A stretch of 7,911 bases of DNA from Clostridia bacterium (lineage in GTDB: Bacteria; Bacillota; Clostridia; Christensenellales; Borkfalkiaceae), in contig JAFZXG010000092.1 of the NCBI GenBank assembly GCA_017616925.1, positions 1 to 7,911 on the forward strand, in the 5' to 3' direction. Every line of letters starts with the position of its first letter. Position 1 is the stretch's first letter. The notes beneath the pieces are model-generated. The model was given only the letters and a program-made list of their open reading frames with translations, was not told the DNA's origin and made no database searches. Shown here piece by piece: positions 1 through 5,430 of this stretch. Position numbers and translations under genes: made by a program.

Positions 1-923
1 AAATGGTGGAAAAGGCGATGGAAGTTTCCGACCTTCCTACGAGAACGGACGTCGACAAGATCTGCAATTTCTACGACGAACACGGCCGTTCGGACTATAT
101 GATAAAGGCGGAAATAGAGAACAGGATGGAAGCCGCTCTTCAGACGGGCGAATTCAGACTTTTCTATCAACCGAAATACAGTTTAAAGCACGACAGGATC
201 GACGGCGCGGAAATACTCGTGCGTTGGTACAACACAGAGACCAAGAATTACCGTTCGCCCGCGGAGTTCCTGCCCGTATTCGAAGAGAACGGCTTTATCG
301 CCAAACTCGACAAGACCATTTACTACAACGCCTGCGAAACCATCGCGAAGTGGAAACAGGAAGGTAAAAAGATATATCCCATCTCGGTCAATATTTCGAG
401 AGTTACGGCTATACAGCCCGAATTCTTGGATTACTATATAGCGATAAAGAAAAAGTACAATATTCCGAACGGGTTTATCACGTTGGAGTTTACCGAAAGT
501 TTCGCTTACGAGAACTACGAATACTTATCGCGTATCGCCAAGAGACTCAGGGAAGAAGGTTTCCTGTGTTCGATAGACGACTTCGGAACGGGCTATTCTT
601 CGTTCACTATCTTAAAACTTCTCGAAATGGACGAAATAAAGTTCGACAAACTTTTCCTTGACAAAGGAACTTCCGCGAAAAAGGACGTAGTCATTTCCGA
701 AAACCTTATCAATATCGGTAAGGAAATGGGGCTTAAGACCACGCAGGAAGGCGTTGAAACGCTTGACGATCTTATGAAACTTCGCGCTATGGGTTGCGAC
801 GTGATACAGGGATATTATCTTGCTAAACCTATGAGTGGTAGCGATTACCAGAAGTTTATCGAAGATTTTATGGTGGAAAACCCGATTCTCGCTGCGGAAA
901 GGAAAGCGGGGAAGAGCGAATAA
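1..923 (+). CDS. Cyclic-di-GMP phosphodiesterase, EAL domain (5' partial; probably C-terminal part of a GGDEF-EAL protein)
   Basis: Cytosolic enzyme domain predicted to hydrolyse c-di-GMP to pGpG. The frame is open to the window edge (first full codon at 3), and the ATG at 3 is probably internal: the first 35 or so residues look like the end of a GGDEF domain plus the linker seen in GGDEF-EAL fusions. Counting from that ATG, the EAL domain spans about 38-285. Visible family motifs are QPK at 56-58, the signature as EIL-VRW (E70), VNIS with N130, LEFTES with E162, IDDFGTGYSS with D192 and D193, IKFD with K213, QEGVET with E249 and E252, and QGYYLAKP with Q269. Every metal and catalytic position I can place is present, so it should be active despite EIL replacing EAL. 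It runs convergently into the diguanylate cyclase gene. Whether the missing part holds an active GGDEF domain, a sensor or membrane segments cannot be seen. Confidence 0.9.
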   Translation, partial: MVEKAMEVSDLPTRTDVDKICNFYDEHGRSDYMIKAEIENRMEAALQTGEFRLFYQPKYSLKHDRIDGAEILVRWYNTETKNYRSPAEFLPVFEENGFIAKLDKTIYYNACETIAKWKQEGKKIYPISVNISRVTAIQPEFLDYYIAIKKKYNIPNGFITLEFTESFAYENYEYLSRIAKRLREEGFLCSIDDFGTGYSSFTILKLLEMDEIKFDKLFLDKGTSAKKDVVISENLINIGKEMGLKTTQEGVETLDDLMKLRAMGCDVIQGYYLAKPMSGSDYQKFIEDFMVENPILAAERKAGKSE

Positions 924-949
924 AACGCTTATTAAAAAAACGGATAGAA

Positions 950-985
950 AAAACGCGCGCTGCCGTATTCCGCAACGCGCGTTTT
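950..985. terminator. Bidirectional intrinsic terminator between convergent genes
   Basis: A perfect 10-bp inverted repeat pairs 950-959 (AAAACGCGCG) with 976-985 (CGCGCGTTTT). Three more pairs (961-963 with 972-974) can form inside. The A-run on the left and the T-rich stretch on the right give a U-tract in either direction. It lies 27 bases after the EAL stop and 15 bases beyond the stop of the minus-strand cyclase gene, so it can end both transcripts. Confidence 0.8.
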
Positions 986-999
986 AAGTTTTACGGTTT

Positions 1000-2403
1000 T
1001 TAAGTTTTTTCCGAATAGAAAGTAATGCCCGCTTTGCCTGCGAGTTTTCTCTCGTAGAGTGCGTCGTCGGCACGGGAGATAAGGTGTTGGTTTATAACGT
1101 TGCCGAACGCCACGCCGACGCTTAACGTAACGTTCGGGAAATCTTCGGGTTTCTCGTCGTGAAGAGCCTTGTTGACGTTATCTATCTTGTTCTTGATAGC
1201 GTCCCGAGAACTCTCGTCAACGCCGAACATTACGACGGCGAACTCGTCTCCGCCGATACGGAATATTTTGTCTTCCGCGCGCATATAAAGACGCAGGTGG
1301 GAAACGACGTTTTTAAGAACTTCGTCCCCGACGAGATGTCCTTGAGTATCGTTGATATGTTTGAAGTTGTCGATATCGATTATAAGGAAAGCGAGTTTTT
1401 CACCGCCCGTCGTTTCCTGCAATTTACTTAAAGCCCTGCGGTTCAAGACTCCCGTAAGTTCGTCGTGTTCGGTCTTGAATTCGAGAGAATTTTTCTCTTT
1501 ATGGTTTGCGTTATACATACCGTTGTACGTGTTGGCAAGCAGACGGAGTTCGTACGCGCCCTCTACGGGCATAGGCTTTTCGCTGTTGATAACGGATATG
1601 GAGTTTATGATCGGATCGAACACCTGTTTGGAAGTAATTATTCCGATCACAATTTCAAAGATGATAAACGCACAGATGATCACTATTTCGAAGATAAACG
1701 CCAAACGCATATTGAGTTCGACGGCGGACTGTTTCGTTTCGAGTTCCTTATACAGAAGGTTGATGCAATCATCGGTATCGTCGGTGATCTGCTTTTTAGC
1801 GCTTAAATAATCTTCGTCGAAAAGTATGGCGCGCGCTTTCGCGGCTTTCCCTTCGGCGTTTCGGGCGGCGTCGTCTGTGGAAAGAGTTGCGTCTGATACC
1901 TGCGGATACGTGCCGAGAAGGTCGGCTTTTTCGTCCGAAGTGATGTCGCCGTTTTCATAGAGCGCTTCTATTTTAAGGCGCATCGAATAGTATTCGGTCT
2001 CCATGAGAGCCAAGGATTCGTCCATCGCTCTTTTAAGCGCGTTATAGATATCGCTGTTCGGGAAATCGCGCCGTATATTTTCAAGAGCGGTATCTCTGGT
2101 TCTGTCGGTGGTCGCTTCCGTAAAATAGTCGTCGATATATTGCGTGTCGCCCGTTTCCGCGAAATCGCGCACCGCTTCCGTAAGGAGATCGGACCCTTCG
2201 TGCATTTTGTGCGCGGTTTCCTGCCACTCGATATGACTGTGCGACACTTCTATCAGTTTGCGGTAGTTATTAGAAGAAAAGAATATGCCCACGAAAAGAA
2301 AGACGGAAATCGCGACCGTCGCGATCGCGATAATAAGGCTTAAATGTCCGATTTTTATTCCCGTTTTTTCTTCTTCAAAAGGCAAGAATTGTTTATTCTT
2401 CAA
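1000..2403 (-). CDS. Membrane diguanylate cyclase with extracytoplasmic helical sensor, HAMP-like linker and GGDEF domain
   Basis: Predicted to condense two GTP into c-di-GMP in the cytosol in response to an extracellular or membrane signal. Of 467 residues, 21-42 form a first membrane helix. Residues 43-231 are a mostly helical outside domain of the four-helix-bundle/chemoreceptor style (W60, SDLLTEAVRDF at 71-81, TGD at 84-86). Residues 233-257 are a second membrane helix, about 258-300 a HAMP-like linker (ELRLLANTYNGM), and about 305-467 the GGDEF domain. Visible signatures are DELTGVLNRR (314-323), metal-binding D343 in IDIDNFK, GGDEF at 384-388, and RAED at 375-378, exactly five residues before GGDEF, which is the RxxD product-inhibition site. 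The enzyme therefore looks active and feedback-controlled. The start is TTG at 2403-2401, chosen for its GGGAG ribosome site six bases upstream. The gene is divergent from the riboswitch-controlled operon and convergent with the EAL gene. The signal sensed cannot be told. Confidence 0.93.
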   Translation of the reverse strand: MKNKQFLPFEEEKTGIKIGHLSLIIAIATVAISVFLFVGIFFSSNNYRKLIEVSHSHIEWQETAHKMHEGSDLLTEAVRDFAETGDTQYIDDYFTEATTDRTRDTALENIRRDFPNSDIYNALKRAMDESLALMETEYYSMRLKIEALYENGDITSDEKADLLGTYPQVSDATLSTDDAARNAEGKAAKARAILFDEDYLSAKKQITDDTDDCINLLYKELETKQSAVELNMRLAFIFEIVIICAFIIFEIVIGIITSKQVFDPIINSISVINSEKPMPVEGAYELRLLANTYNGMYNANHKEKNSLEFKTEHDELTGVLNRRALSKLQETTGGEKLAFLIIDIDNFKHINDTQGHLVGDEVLKNVVSHLRLYMRAEDKIFRIGGDEFAVVMFGVDESSRDAIKNKIDNVNKALHDEKPEDFPNVTLSVGVAFGNVINQHLISRADDALYERKLAGKAGITFYSEKT

Positions 2404-2409
2404 CGCATT

Positions 2410-2414
2410 CTCCC
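2410..2414 (-). promoter_or_regulatory. Ribosome binding site deciding the TTG start of the cyclase gene
   Basis: GGGAG on the minus strand lies six bases before TTG (2403-2401). An ATG at 2408-2406 is only one base from it, too close, and reads ATG-CGT-TGA, ending after two codons inside the TTG start. TTG is therefore the supported start. Confidence 0.7.
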
Positions 2415-2464
2415 GTTTAGTATTGCAAATATGTACAACAGTAATTATAAATGATATTCATTAT

Positions 2465-2493
2465 ATTATATCATGAGAAAAAGATTTTTTCAA
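2465..2493 (-). promoter_or_regulatory. Sigma-A-type promoter of the diguanylate cyclase gene
   Basis: On the minus strand, TTGAAA (2493-2488) is followed by exactly 17 bases and then a perfect TATAAT (2470-2465). The predicted RNA start is near 2458, giving a leader of about 55 nucleotides with no evident structured element. The near-consensus match suggests substantial constitutive transcription unless a repressor acts nearby. Confidence 0.75.
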
Positions 2494-2615
2494 CAAAAAA
2501 TGGCAAAAACTACGGTTTTACTTACGAAAAACAACCAAAGCGGTGTTTTTTGAATTAAATAGTCCGAAAAAAAGAGTAAAAAAAACGAATTTTCGGTAAA
2601 AACGTTGAAAATCTG
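2494..2615. other. AT-rich spacer between divergent promoters, with a candidate inverted repeat
   Basis: This stretch between the two -35 boxes is very A/T-rich and shows no gene. It holds a perfect 7-bp inverted repeat, CCGAAAA (2564-2570) and TTTTCGG (2590-2596), with a 19-base gap. It also holds a weak AT-rich hairpin (2527-2536 with 2542-2550). The inverted repeat could be a regulator site, but nothing here names a protein, and A-rich DNA produces such repeats by chance. Confidence 0.3.
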
Positions 2616-2644
2616 TTGCAAAACGCGGAAATTAAGTATATAAT
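2616..2644 (+). promoter_or_regulatory. Sigma-A-type promoter of the riboswitch-controlled operon
   Basis: TTGCAA (2616-2621), a 17-base spacer, then a perfect TATAAT (2639-2644). The RNA should start near 2651, just before the first paired bases of the aptamer at 2659, which is the compact layout expected of a riboswitch leader. The -35 matches four of six consensus bases. Confidence 0.75.
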
Positions 2645-2658
2645 ATTTATAGTAAAAA

Positions 2659-2732
2659 ATTTTATAGGCACCACCGGAGCGATCCGGCTTCGCAAAGCTA
2701 TAGGGACTCAACGAGTCAGCCAGTTGCAAAAT
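2659..2732 (+). promoter_or_regulatory. Class I cyclic-di-GMP riboswitch aptamer (GEMM-I)
   Basis: Structure read from the sequence: a weak closing helix P1 pairs ATTTT (2659-2663) with AAAAT (2728-2732). A second helix pairs CCGGA (2674-2678) with TCCGG (2683-2687) and is capped by a GCGA GNRA tetraloop. A third pairs GACTC (2705-2709) with GAGTC (2713-2717) around an AAC loop, extended by GG (2703-2704) with CC (2720-2721). The single-stranded signatures of the family are present: AGGC, CGCAAAGC (2691-2698) and AGCCAGTTGC (2718-2727). By alignment from memory to the V. cholerae Vc2 aptamer, G2667 matches ligand-contacting G20, A2694 matches the intercalating A47, and C2727 matches C92. A guanine at the first of these favours c-di-GMP over the cGAMP-binding variant. 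Departures are a slightly enlarged internal loop (ACCA opposite CTTC) and a short third helix. The three exported-protein genes and the adhesin lie downstream. Confidence 0.8.
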
Positions 2733-2755
2733 GCAACGGCCGACTCGTTTTTTTT
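2711..2755 (+). terminator. Riboswitch-controlled intrinsic terminator
   Basis: A long hairpin pairs 2711-2717 with 2742-2748, 2719-2721 with 2738-2740 and 2723-2728 with 2732-2737. It has one mismatch (A2718/C2741), one bulge (A2722) and an AAA loop, and is followed by seven further T residues (2749-2755). Its 5' arm consists of the 3' strand of aptamer helix P3, the conserved AGCCAGTTGC segment and part of P1, so the aptamer and terminator cannot coexist. Ligand binding should prevent termination, making this an ON switch. It ends 26 bases before the first operon gene. Confidence 0.85.
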
Positions 2756-2768
2756 GCGGGAAAACGGC

Positions 2769-2774
2769 GGGGAG
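2769..2774 (+). promoter_or_regulatory. Ribosome binding site of the first operon gene
   Basis: GGGGAG seven bases before GTG at 2782. It supports the GTG start and lies outside the terminator hairpin, so control is expected at transcription rather than by hiding this site. Confidence 0.75.
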
Positions 2775-2781
2775 ATAACAA

Positions 2782-3675
2782 GTGAAAGGCTTTTGGAAAG
2801 AACTTGACGGTAAACAGAGAAAAGAACTGCGTACGCGGTTGTTTTACGCTGTTCTTTCGGGGCTGATGCTCGTCGTTTTCGGCACGATAAGTTTCGCTTG
2901 GTTCGCGAGCAATAGGGGTGTGAATCAATCGGGTATGGATATCGCCATATCGACGGAGAGCATAGATATCGTCGTAGTCAGAACTTCGTATTACGACGCT
3001 TACGACAATATGACCGAATTTAAAACAAAACTCGGCGAGGCGGAATATTCCACCACCGAGAACGATACGGACGTAGAACCGCGTATCGCTTACGAAATGG
3101 TGAACGAATCGGTAGTAGACGGCATGCGGTATCTTCAACCGGGTTCTTACGGAACGGTCACGTTCTATATAAGACCGAAGGCGAACAAGGACAATACCGT
3201 CGTGAATTTTGTTCTGGAAAGGGGCGGCTTTTCCAACGAGTACGACGAGCACGATAACCTCGAAATAACGGAAGTCGATAGTTCCGCCGTACTCGACCTT
3301 CTTAAAGGTCATCTGCTTTTCTTTACGGGCAGAACGGGTGCGGATTACGAACATTTCGTATATACCGGTTTTTTGACCGACAGGTTTTCTTACGATATGG
3401 GCGCGCACGACAAGTGCGGCGAAGTCGGCAGAACCGACTGCTATAAAGTCGTTCTGTACTGGGAGTGGCCGTTAAAATATTACGATATAACCGATAATAT
3501 TTCGACCAAGTATCCCGCCGCCGTTGAAGACTACATCGCCGCAAACCCGACTTTCTTTTTCGGTACGTCGGAAATCGGCGACAGCGAAGAAGCGAAAAGC
3601 GACGCGTTCGACGACGGCGATCAGACTATCGGCGACAATACGGATTATTTCGTTCTGTATATCAAAGTCAAATAA
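2782..3675 (+). CDS. Exported protein with SipW-type signal peptide, TasA/camelysin-like matrix candidate
   Basis: 297 residues from a GTG start with a strong ribosome site. A basic N-terminal region (KQRKELRTR, 11-19) precedes a hydrophobic segment at about 20-41 that ends in TISFAWFASNR. This resembles the FAWF-S pattern of signal peptides cut by the SipW peptidase in TasA/camelysin-type proteins. The mature part is predicted to be beta-rich and acidic. It contains LQPGSYGTVTFYIRPK (118-133), a phrase of the kind found in such proteins, VLYWEWP (204-210), two cysteines (192, 200) that could form a disulfide, and a C-terminal segment DQTIGDNTDYFVLYIKVK. It is the first gene after the c-di-GMP switch and is followed at 24 bases by a second protein of the same style. 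The likely role is a secreted matrix or fibre subunit, inferred from signal type and context. The exact family is not certain. Confidence 0.8.
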   Translation: MKGFWKELDGKQRKELRTRLFYAVLSGLMLVVFGTISFAWFASNRGVNQSGMDIAISTESIDIVVVRTSYYDAYDNMTEFKTKLGEAEYSTTENDTDVEPRIAYEMVNESVVDGMRYLQPGSYGTVTFYIRPKANKDNTVVNFVLERGGFSNEYDEHDNLEITEVDSSAVLDLLKGHLLFFTGRTGADYEHFVYTGFLTDRFSYDMGAHDKCGEVGRTDCYKVVLYWEWPLKYYDITDNISTKYPAAVEDYIAANPTFFFGTSEIGDSEEAKSDAFDDGDQTIGDNTDYFVLYIKVK

Positions 3676-3687
3676 ATCGGATAATAA

Positions 3688-3693
3688 TAAGGG
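3688..3693 (+). promoter_or_regulatory. Ribosome binding site choosing the start at 3700
   Basis: TAAGGG directly abuts an ATG at 3694 but lies six bases before a second in-frame ATG at 3700. Ribosomes need several bases between site and start, so 3700 is the better start. The difference is two residues. Confidence 0.6.
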
Positions 3694-3699
3694 ATGAAA

Positions 3700-4422
3700 A
3701 TGAGAACCGACGGAAAGAAAAAAAACAGATTGACGATAACGGCGCACGTTTTAACGTTGTGCCTTTTAGTCCTATCCGTCGCAGGCGCGTCCACGTTCGC
3801 CTGGTTCTCTTCCCGTAAAAGCGTGGGCAGTTACGCGCCCATCTCTTCGCCCGAAGCGTTGTATATCGGCGCGGGACATATCGAAAACGACACTTTTGAA
3901 GACATAAGGTATATGTATTTCGACGGTATGGACGTCAAGAAAGCCGATCACGTCGATAAAGTGTTCTGCGTATACGGAACGGGTATAGGAAACTACAAGA
4001 TACAACTCGCGTTCACGACCAACAATCAGTTTATTTACTCGATCTACCATGCGAGCGAGAGTTCGGTTGAATCCGAAGGCGCAGTAAAGTACGTCACCCA
4101 CCAGACCACGCCGCAGACTTTTTACTATTCCGTAAGCGGCGAGGCGATAGCGGGAACTTTCCTTAATAAACAGGAAGTAGAGGGGGAAAGTATAGCGAAC
4201 GCCGAAAATCATACGGACACTTACGGATCGTATGCGAACGTCAATAAGTACGCCGAGCCGATCTACTGGCAGACTTCGGTCGCGGAGACGGGACGCGCGC
4301 GTGGCGCTTTCGTGAATTATTACATTTTGAGAGTAAGTTATAACGGTAAGGAAGTCAACGATCGCGAGACTGACGTTTTATGTCTTGCGGCAAAGACCTT
4401 CAATATCCACGCACAATCGTAA
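3700..4422 (+). CDS. Small exported protein with SipW-type signal peptide, second gene of the operon
   Basis: 240 residues from ATG 3700 (an ATG two codons earlier lacks room for its ribosome site). A lysine-rich start (GKKKNR, 5-10) is followed by a hydrophobic segment at 11-36 ending in ASTFAWFSSRK, a clear SipW-type signal motif. The mature part contains GNYKIQLAFTTNNQFIYSIY (97-116), several Tyr/Phe-rich strands, and near the end VNYYILRVSYNGKEVNDRETDV. I recognise this arrangement as a recurring uncharacterised protein type found beside SipW-like signals in Clostridia, but have no family name. Two cysteines outside the signal (90, 228) could pair. It sits 24 bases after the first gene and four bases before the next, so all are probably co-transcribed. 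The likely role is a partner subunit or assembly factor of an extracellular matrix fibre, inferred from signal and position. No enzymatic motif is seen. Confidence 0.8.
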   Translation: MRTDGKKKNRLTITAHVLTLCLLVLSVAGASTFAWFSSRKSVGSYAPISSPEALYIGAGHIENDTFEDIRYMYFDGMDVKKADHVDKVFCVYGTGIGNYKIQLAFTTNNQFIYSIYHASESSVESEGAVKYVTHQTTPQTFYYSVSGEAIAGTFLNKQEVEGESIANAENHTDTYGSYANVNKYAEPIYWQTSVAETGRARGAFVNYYILRVSYNGKEVNDRETDVLCLAAKTFNIHAQS

Positions 4423-4426
4423 GAAT

Positions 4427-5425
4427 ATGGCGAAAACGGGTAATAAACGGAAAAACAGCGTGCTTACGCTCACGCTCATAGCGATCCTCTGTTTCGTAGC
4501 GCTCGCGGCGACCGCGATAGCGGGCTTTGCCGCGTACACGAACAGTCGTAACGCGCAAAGAACTATCGCCGCTTACGACGCTGACGCAGAGCGTTTTTCT
4601 TCGACGGGACTTAAAAACGTTGAAATGAGCAAGGAAAACGTGGTCAGTGTTTTCACCAGTGACGTTTCGATAGGGCCGTCCAGGGTTATTACCGTGTGCA
4701 ACTATCCGAACGGTATGCGTAATAAACCCAACGAACAAGCCGTTATTTACGACGTTCTGGTGCGCCTCGTTAAATACGACGAATCCGCGCCCGAGAGATA
4801 CGTCCCCGTAAACGCGGCGTTTATGGAAGATTACGACGGCTATTCCGTTACGGTGAGAAGAGAAGAAACTTCGGTAAATCTGTCGAGCATCAACCTTTCC
4901 GACAATTCGACGTTTTCAAATAAATCGCTTACGGCGGGGGTGGCGAACTCGGATAAATTCGTTATGACTTTTTCTACCGATTTCGTAGAAAACCGTCCGA
5001 ACGCGCTCTTCGTCGAAATGGTGGTTACGCCGAGAAACGAAGGACTTCACGCCCTGCGCGGTATATTTAAACCCGAATTACAGGCACAGGGCGCGGTCAA
5101 CGCGTGGGAAGGATATTTCAGCGACGATAAGAATAACGCTCCGAGTGCTTACGACGGATATAACTACTGTGTTACGGGCGTAGGCGAAGGCAGCGTTACT
5201 ATCACTTGGGACAGCGCGAAAGTTGCGCTTAGTTATCAATCCAGATCCTTATTGATAAATAACGCCGCCGCCGTAGTAAACGGAAACGAAATCACCTTCG
5301 CGGTGGATTCCGACGACGAGTATTTCAAAGGCAGATACGATTTGATTTTTCATAGGGTAAACATTACGACTGAATCGTGGAGCGATATGGAGTCCGACGT
5401 GGTCGAGTGTGAATTCGTGGAGTGA
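4427..5425 (+). CDS. Exported or membrane-anchored protein, third gene of the operon, diverged SipW-like N-terminus
   Basis: 332 residues from ATG 4427, four bases after the previous stop. An in-frame TTG at 4385 would add 14 residues overlapping the upstream gene and is less likely. No good ribosome site precedes the ATG (only AAG three bases away), so translation probably relies on ribosomes finishing the gene before. A basic start (KTGNKRKN) leads into a hydrophobic segment at about 12-36 that ends IAGFAAYTNSR. This resembles the FAWF-S motif of its neighbours but lacks the tryptophan, and AIA (30-32) would also suit ordinary signal peptidase. The mature region has ITVCNYPNGMRNKPNEQ (88-104), a beta-rich middle, and GSVTITWDSAKVALS (255-269). 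Its own end carries the GGAG ribosome site of the adhesin gene. The probable role is another secreted structural or anchoring component. Function is unknown and no catalytic motif is visible. Confidence 0.8.
   Translation: MAKTGNKRKNSVLTLTLIAILCFVALAATAIAGFAAYTNSRNAQRTIAAYDADAERFSSTGLKNVEMSKENVVSVFTSDVSIGPSRVITVCNYPNGMRNKPNEQAVIYDVLVRLVKYDESAPERYVPVNAAFMEDYDGYSVTVRREETSVNLSSINLSDNSTFSNKSLTAGVANSDKFVMTFSTDFVENRPNALFVEMVVTPRNEGLHALRGIFKPELQAQGAVNAWEGYFSDDKNNAPSAYDGYNYCVTGVGEGSVTITWDSAKVALSYQSRSLLINNAAAVVNGNEITFAVDSDDEYFKGRYDLIFHRVNITTESWSDMESDVVECEFVE
5419..5422 (+). promoter_or_regulatory. Ribosome binding site of the adhesin gene, inside the preceding coding end
   Basis: GGAG eight bases before ATG 5431, overlapping the last codons of the upstream gene. 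It ties the large repeat protein to the same operon by close coupling. Confidence 0.7.
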
Positions 5426-5430
5426 CCTAT

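Noticed and set aside
3..5. ATG at 3 as the true start of the EAL gene
   Set aside because: The preceding residues match the tail of a GGDEF domain and linker, there is no room to see a ribosome site, and the frame is open to the window edge.
1159..1810. Several plus-strand open frames inside the cyclase gene
   Set aside because: They are antisense to the GGDEF and membrane regions, which have clear family motifs on the minus strand.
2527..2551. Hairpin (AAAAAC, ACC / GGT, GTTTTT) as a terminator
   Set aside because: It has only a short GC part, and its T-run is part of the stem. It lies upstream of both divergent transcription units, where no transcript is expected to need ending.
2490..2729. 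Minus-strand 79-codon frame with Phe/Leu-rich end
   Set aside because: It overlaps both promoters and the aptamer. Its hydrophobic look comes from A/T-rich noncoding DNA.
2659..2732. cGAMP-specific (GEMM-Ib) reading of the riboswitch
   Set aside because: The position matching G20 is G (2667). The cGAMP variant is known for A there. Binding data would be needed to be certain.
2716..3408. Minus-strand open frame of 230 codons
   Set aside because: It lies antisense to the first operon gene and the riboswitch terminator, has no recognisable motif, and its composition is that of a reverse-complement shadow.
4385..4426. Upstream TTG start for the third operon gene
   Set aside because: It would put 14 polar residues before the signal peptide and overlap the upstream gene. 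The ATG at 4427 gives a normal signal peptide and a four-base gap.
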